Shown piece by piece: positions 60,437-64,000 of a DNA stretch of 64,000 nt. How positions within the stretch are numbered: position 1 is the first letter of the stretch; the number at the start of each line of letters is the position of its first letter. Both the position numbers and the translations under genes were made by a program. The notes below the pieces were generated by a model that was not told where the DNA came from, searched no databases, and saw only the letters and a list, made by a program, of their open reading frames with translations. The stretch comes from Pseudomonas sp. Choline-02u-1. Its GTDB lineage: Bacteria > Pseudomonadota > Gammaproteobacteria > Pseudomonadales > Pseudomonadaceae. The stretch covers positions 1 to 64,000 of the forward strand of contig NZ_PJBC01000001.1 of NCBI RefSeq assembly GCF_002836515.1. The letters run 5' to 3'.

Positions 60437-61591
60437 ATGAGTGCCGTGATCAAAGACGCATCCCAGCAGAACGACAACCCCCTGGTCAGCCTGCGCAACC
60501 TGAACAAGCACTACGGCGATTTTGTCGCCGTTGACAACATCTCGCTGGACATCAAGGACGGCGAATTCCTGACCTTCCTCGGCTCCAGCGGCTCGGGCAA
60601 AAGCACGACGCTGTCGATGCTCGCCGGCTTCGAAACACCGAGCAGCGGCGAGATCCTCGTCAACGGCCAATCGCTGGTCAACGTGCCGCCGCACAAGCGC
60701 GACATCGGCATGGTCTTCCAGCGTTATTCGCTGTTCCCGCATCTGTCGGTGCGCGACAACATCGCCTTCCCTTTGGCGATCCGCAAACTGGCAGCGGCCG
60801 AGCGCGAAAAACGCGTCGATGCAATGCTCAAACTGGTGCAGCTCGAACAGTTCGCCCATCGCCGCCCCTCGCAACTGTCCGGTGGTCAGCAGCAACGTGT
60901 CGCCATTGCCCGGGCGCTGGTTTACGAGCCACGCATCCTGCTGATGGACGAGCCGCTGGGCGCACTGGACAAGAAGCTGCGCGAGGATTTGCAGGATGAA
61001 CTGCGCCAGCTGCACCGGCGCCTGGGCATCACCATTGTCTACGTGACCCACGACCAGGAAGAAGCCATGCGTCTGTCGCAACGCATCGCGATTTTCAGCC
61101 ACGGCAAGATCGTGGGCCTGGGCAGTGGTTATGACCTTTATCAGAATCCGCCGAATGCGTTTGTCGCATCCTTTCTCGGCAATTCGAACTTCCTCAAACT
61201 CAAGGCGCAGGGCAATGCGGCGGCGAGTTTCGAGGGGCAGTCATTGTCGATTCGGCTGACGTCCGGGTTGCACACTGATCAGGATGTGCTGCTGATGGTG
61301 CGGCCGGAAAAGGCTGTGGCGCTGAGTGTGCAGCAAGCGAGTGATGAGCCGCTCGCGGCGGGCTGGAATGAGGTGTCGGCGAATGTTGTGGAAGTGCTGT
61401 TTCTGGGTGAGAGCCAGACGTGCAGCGTGGTGACTGCGGGCGGGACGTCGATGACGGTCAAAGCACTGTCGGCGGCGGGCATGCCGCTCAAGGCCGGCGA
61501 TCCGGTGCGGGTGCGCTGGGCGACGGCGGATGCTTGCGTTTATACCGAGTGGGCCGAAAGCGACTTGAACAAGGCTGCCGGTGCCCACTGA
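60437..61591 (+). CDS. ABC transporter ATP-binding protein (PotA/PotG family)
   Basis: 384 residues. Walker A LGSSGSGKSTTLSMLAGFET, Q-loop MVFQRYSLFPHLSV, signature QLSGGQQQRVAIARALVYEP, Walker B LLMDEPLGALDKKLREDLQD, switch His VTHDQEEAMRLS. A C-terminal TOBE domain (about 280-370: LMVRPEKAVALSVQ, NVVEVLFLGESQTCSVVTAG) marks the polyamine/Fe importer group. Drives the transporter of the regulon. Last gene before a REP pair. Confidence 0.94.
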   Translation: MSAVIKDASQQNDNPLVSLRNLNKHYGDFVAVDNISLDIKDGEFLTFLGSSGSGKSTTLSMLAGFETPSSGEILVNGQSLVNVPPHKRDIGMVFQRYSLFPHLSVRDNIAFPLAIRKLAAAEREKRVDAMLKLVQLEQFAHRRPSQLSGGQQQRVAIARALVYEPRILLMDEPLGALDKKLREDLQDELRQLHRRLGITIVYVTHDQEEAMRLSQRIAIFSHGKIVGLGSGYDLYQNPPNAFVASFLGNSNFLKLKAQGNAAASFEGQSLSIRLTSGLHTDQDVLLMVRPEKAVALSVQQASDEPLAAGWNEVSANVVEVLFLGESQTCSVVTAGGTSMTVKALSAAGMPLKAGDPVRVRWATADACVYTEWAESDLNKAAGAH

Positions 61592-61617
61592 AGCTTCTAC
61601 ATGAAATTGCGTTTCAA

Positions 61618-61709
61618 CTGTGGGATCGGGCTTGCTCGCGAAGAGGTCGTGTCAGTCACCATCAAGGTTGAATGACCCACCGCATTCGCGAGCAAGCCCG
61701 CTCCCACAA
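61618..61709. repeat. REP inverted pair (GGGCTTGCTCGCGAA class)
   Basis: CTGTGGGATCGGGCTTGCTC and reverse-complement copy, between the convergent transporter operon and map. Confidence 0.86.
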
Positions 61710-61722
61710 GGTTTTGTGGTGC

Positions 61723-62514
61723 TCAGACAATCGGGATAAAGCCTTCGACCTCATCCGGCCAAGCCGTCAGCACTTCAAACCCGGTCTCGGTCACCGCGAC
61801 CATATACTCCCACTGCGCCGACAACGAGCCATCCTTGGTCAGCACGGTCCAGCCATCCGGCATGTTCTTCACATGGCGCTTGCCGGCATTGAGCATCGGC
61901 TCCACGGTAAAAATCATCCCGGCCTTGAGCTTGAGCCCCTGATTGGGAAAGCCGTAATGCAGGATCTGCGGTTCATCGTGATAAACCTTGCCGATGCCGT
62001 GGCCGCAGTATTCACGCACGACGCTGAAGCCCTCCGCCTCCGCCAGGCTCTGGATCGCATGACCGATATCGCCCAGCGTTGCGCCCGGTTTCACTGCGCG
62101 AATGCCCGCACACATGGCTTCGTAGGTGGTCTTGATCAGGTGCTGCGCTTCAGGAGTCGCCTCACCGACGACGTACATGCGGCTGGTATCACCGAACCAG
62201 CCATCCTTGATCACGGCGATATCGAGGTTGACGATGTCGCCGTCCTTCAATGGGGTGCCCGACGGAATCCCGTGGCACACCACGTCATTGACCGACGCAC
62301 AGACGGTTTTCGGAAAGCCGTGATAACCGACGTTGGCCGGCACGGCTTTCTGCACATTGACGATGTAGTCGTTGCACAGCCGATCCAGCTCATCGGTGGT
62401 CACCCCGGCCTTCACATGCGGCACCAGCATCGCCAGCACTTCGGCGGCGAGTTTGCCGGCGGCGCGGGATTTTTCAATGTCGGCAGGCGTGTTGATTTTG
62501 ATCTGGTTTCTCAT
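61723..62514 (-). CDS. map: Type I methionine aminopeptidase
   Basis: 263 residues. Removes the initiator methionine from new proteins. Metal ligands are in VNLDIAVIKDGWFGDTSRMY (Asp, Asp), EYCGHGIGKVYHDEP (His), FTVEPMLNAGKRH (Glu) and AQWEYMVAVTE (Glu). SVNDVVCHGIPSGTPLKDGD is the substrate His region. The start at 62514 is set by the ATGA overlap with the ParD-like gene; the long open frame to 62820 is not coding. Possibly a second map copy, as the housekeeping gene usually lies by rpsB. Confidence 0.93.
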   Translation of the reverse strand: MRNQIKINTPADIEKSRAAGKLAAEVLAMLVPHVKAGVTTDELDRLCNDYIVNVQKAVPANVGYHGFPKTVCASVNDVVCHGIPSGTPLKDGDIVNLDIAVIKDGWFGDTSRMYVVGEATPEAQHLIKTTYEAMCAGIRAVKPGATLGDIGHAIQSLAEAEGFSVVREYCGHGIGKVYHDEPQILHYGFPNQGLKLKAGMIFTVEPMLNAGKRHVKNMPDGWTVLTKDGSLSAQWEYMVAVTETGFEVLTAWPDEVEGFIPIV

Positions 62515-62738
62515 GCGCTGACGGCTTCCTGAGTCAGTTGTTGCAAATCCAGGCCGCCGTTCTGTTCGGCGCGGATCAGCAGGCGGCAAATGGCGCTGTG
62601 GTCGAGGTTGGGGTGCAGCTCGGCGAGCATGCCGATGCGCATCCAGTGCTCGGCCTGCGCGTTGATCGAGCGGCTGAGGGCGTTGCTGGAGATGCGCAGA
62701 TTCTCGTGCATGTCCTCTGAAATTTTTACGATGCCCAT
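62511..62738 (-). CDS. ParD-like antitoxin-family protein
   Basis: 75 residues: MGIVKISEDMHENLRISSNA, LSRSINAQAEHWMRIGMLAE, LHPNLDHSAICRLLIRAEQN, then GGLDLQQLTQEAVSA. The first 45 residues have the ribbon-helix-helix pattern of the ParD_like family. No ParE toxin is present; the gene it overlaps by four bases is map. Probably DNA-binding and autoregulatory; a GTATAC-GTTCCA-TATAC element lies just upstream. Confidence 0.82.
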   Translation of the reverse strand: MGIVKISEDMHENLRISSNALSRSINAQAEHWMRIGMLAELHPNLDHSAICRLLIRAEQNGGLDLQQLTQEAVSA

Positions 62739-62753
62739 ATCTGTTTCCGATAC

Positions 62754-62777
62754 GAAATGTATATGGAACGTATACTA
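62754..62777 (-). promoter_or_regulatory. Putative ParD-like operator/promoter
   Basis: On the minus strand AGTATACGTTCCATATAC contains TATAC repeated with 11-base periodicity, 20 to 40 bases before the ParD-like start. Direct repeats on one helix face suit a ribbon-helix-helix dimer array. Read by eye. Confidence 0.4.
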
Positions 62778-62893
62778 GCCAAGCTTCGCCCAGGATTGCA
62801 AATACCCGGCATGAAAGCACGCGCCCCCTATAGGAGCTGCCGAAGGCAGATTCGGCTCCCCTTGAGCGCCCTGATCGACTACCATGCCCGCGC

Positions 62894-63062
62894 CGGTTTC
62901 CACACGGAATTAACAGGGAATCCGAAATGCTTGCACAGCATCAATCGGAACTGCCCCCGCAACTGTAGGTGCCGAGCCTGCTCCTCGACTGCCACTGGGT
63001 CATTCCCGGGAAGGCCGGAGCACGGCGATGACGCATCAGTCAGGAGACCTGCCGGCACAGTG
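62894..63062 (+). ncRNA. Cobalamin (AdoCbl-type) riboswitch
   Basis: Contains the hallmarks in order: GGTTTCCACACGGAATTAAC with AGGGAA, CGGAACTGCCCCCGCAACTG core, GCCACTGGGTC, CCCGGGAAGGC and the B12 box AGTCAGGAGACCTGCCGGCA. About 170 bases, on the + strand, followed by a binding-protein gene at 63211. In RNA it binds a cobalamin and lowers expression of the downstream uptake gene when B12 is plentiful. Confidence 0.95.
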
Positions 63063-63165
63063 ACTGACTAACCGGCGGGGTGTCCGGGAAGGACATCGTG
63101 CCGTGTGTGTTTTCACAATGCCGGCCTTGCGCTGTTTCCACGACCGCGCCCGAGGTGTGTTTCCA

Positions 63166-63193
63166 AACCGTACCCGCCCGCTCCCGTACGGTT
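63166..63193 (+). promoter_or_regulatory. Hairpin between the riboswitch and the downstream ribosome site
   Basis: AACCGTAC and GTACGGTT form a perfect 8-base stem with a 12-base loop, ending 5 bases before the CTGGAG ribosome site (63197-63202). No T run follows, so it is not an ordinary terminator. It may be part of a translational expression platform. Confidence 0.45.
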
Positions 63194-63210
63194 CCCCTGG
63201 AGACTGCCCC

Positions 63211-64000
63211 ATGCTGCTGCCCCGCGTTGCCACCCTGCTGACCTGTCTGAGCCTTTGCACCCTGGTTCAAGCGGCACCGACTGCGTATCCGCTGACCGTC
63301 GAAAACTGCGGCAGCAGCCTGACCTTTCAACACGCACCCACTCGCACAGTGACCATCGGCCAGGCCGGCACCGAAATGCTCTACGCCTTGGGTCTGGGCG
63401 ACAAGGTCGTCGGCACTTCACTGTGGTTCAACGACGTGCTGGGCATATACAAAGCGCAGAACGACAGGATCGAGCGCCTCGCCGACAACGAGCCGAGTTT
63501 CGAAGCGGTGATCGCCAAACGCCCGGAGCTGGTTGCCGTCGAGCTGGAATGGATGGTCGGCCCGCATGGCGCGGTCGGCAGTCGCGAGCAGTTCCATGAA
63601 TTGAAGATTCCCACCTACCTGCTGCCCTCCGATTGCGAAGCCAAGGACAACCTCGTCGGCTCCGACGGCACGCGGCTGGCGCCGTTCCGCATCGACAGCA
63701 TCTACAAAGGCGTGAGTCAACTGGCGGCGATTTTCGATGTGCAGGCGCGTGGCGAACAGCTCAATGAACAGCTCAAGGCCAGCCTCGCGCGGTCGATCGC
63801 CACCGCGAAAAAACAGCAGCGCAAAGACGTCAGCGCCCTGGTGTGGTTCTCCAGCGCCGAGATGGACATCGAGCCGTTCGTGGCCGGGCACAAAGGCGTT
63901 CCCGATTTCATGCTCAGCACCCTCGGCGTGCGCAACGTCGTCGAGTCGGATGAAGAATGGCCGACCGTTGGCTGGGAAACCATCGCCAAGGCCAACCCGA
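63211..64000 (+). CDS. Cobalamin-regulated ABC transporter substrate-binding protein, partial
   Basis: 263 codons to the window edge, no stop yet. Signal peptide MLLPRVATLLTCLSLCTLVQ-AA, then a BtuF/FepB-type cluster A-2 binding protein: TIGQAGTEMLYALGLGDKVV, ERLADNEPSFEAVIAKRPEL, KGVSQLAAIFDVQARGEQLN, FVAGHKGVPDFMLSTLGVRN. The preceding cobalamin riboswitch indicates a corrinoid or related (cobalt/siderophore-like) ligand. GGAG precedes the ATG. Permease and ATPase genes would be expected to the right. Confidence 0.88.
   Translation, partial: MLLPRVATLLTCLSLCTLVQAAPTAYPLTVENCGSSLTFQHAPTRTVTIGQAGTEMLYALGLGDKVVGTSLWFNDVLGIYKAQNDRIERLADNEPSFEAVIAKRPELVAVELEWMVGPHGAVGSREQFHELKIPTYLLPSDCEAKDNLVGSDGTRLAPFRIDSIYKGVSQLAAIFDVQARGEQLNEQLKASLARSIATAKKQQRKDVSALVWFSSAEMDIEPFVAGHKGVPDFMLSTLGVRNVVESDEEWPTVGWETIAKANP

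Noticed and set aside
57673..61591. Calling the transporter a spermidine or putrescine importer
   Set aside because: The family is right but ligand specificity within COG0687 varies widely, and the regulon context suggests a catabolic substrate; polyamine is only one possibility.
1..64000. CRISPR arrays, insertion sequences, prophage or integrase genes
   Set aside because: None seen. Repeats present are REP palindromes without regular spacers, and no transposase, integrase or cas-like protein occurs in any frame.

Overview
The window reads as chromosome of a fluorescent-group Pseudomonas. GC is high, genes are tightly packed with many ATGA stop/start overlaps, and intergenic gaps carry two classes of Pseudomonas REP elements. 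Recognised genes are also typical: the large NAD-glutamate dehydrogenase, the Hxc type II secretion genes with a Vre (PUMA3-type) cell-surface signalling trio, the sbcDC pair and a VasX/BTH_I2691-type T6SS effector. Species is not claimed.

Layout. 1-4042: edge of a type II secretion locus (gspC, gspH, gspJ) facing a vreA-vreI-vreR signalling operon. 4153-8704: small secreted protein, AhpD-like decarboxylase fold, MocR regulator, ABM monooxygenase, cupin and a lower-GC unknown protein. 8790-15559: giant GdhB and an unrecognised zinc-ribbon protein. 15852-18276: small acidic protein and an ABC exporter gene broken by a ~299 bp internal inversion. 18445-25281: MoxR-DUF58-BatA/B/D type operon. 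25390-31206: island with immunity-like genes and remnants, a VasX-like T6SS effector and a membrane protein that is its likely immunity partner. 31284-36759: sbcD, sbcC and a GST. 36883-39416: small membrane or secreted proteins, an exported lactonase and a small acidic protein. 39580-46425: L-arabonate-type sugar acid catabolism (KGSA dehydrogenase, AraD1 dehydratase, MFS importer, IlvD/Edd dehydratase, FadR-type regulator). 46609-50033: MMPL/RND transporter with a YCF48-like periplasmic protein. 50495-61591: catabolic regulon (AA_synth protein, hydrolase, aldehyde dehydrogenase, flavin reductase, CMD, FCD regulator, zinc-ribbon NUDIX, DUF1330, RibB, PotFGHI-like ABC importer). 61723-62738: ParD-like protein overlapping a methionine aminopeptidase. 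62894-64000: cobalamin riboswitch and a binding-protein gene that runs off the window.

How the parts work together. The best-supported new inference is a regulon. The same 16-base element lies in front of the 50495 operon and in the 56178/56247 divergon, and a related site precedes the 57673 transporter operon. It contains TGGT-AT-ACCA, the FadR/FCD consensus, and an FCD regulator (54508-55272) lies in the middle. The set contains a flavin reductase, RibB and a zinc-ribbon NUDIX but no flavin monooxygenase. The most unusual structural observation is the inversion inside the ABC exporter: flipping it back restores plausible protein joins on both sides, although one frameshift remains.
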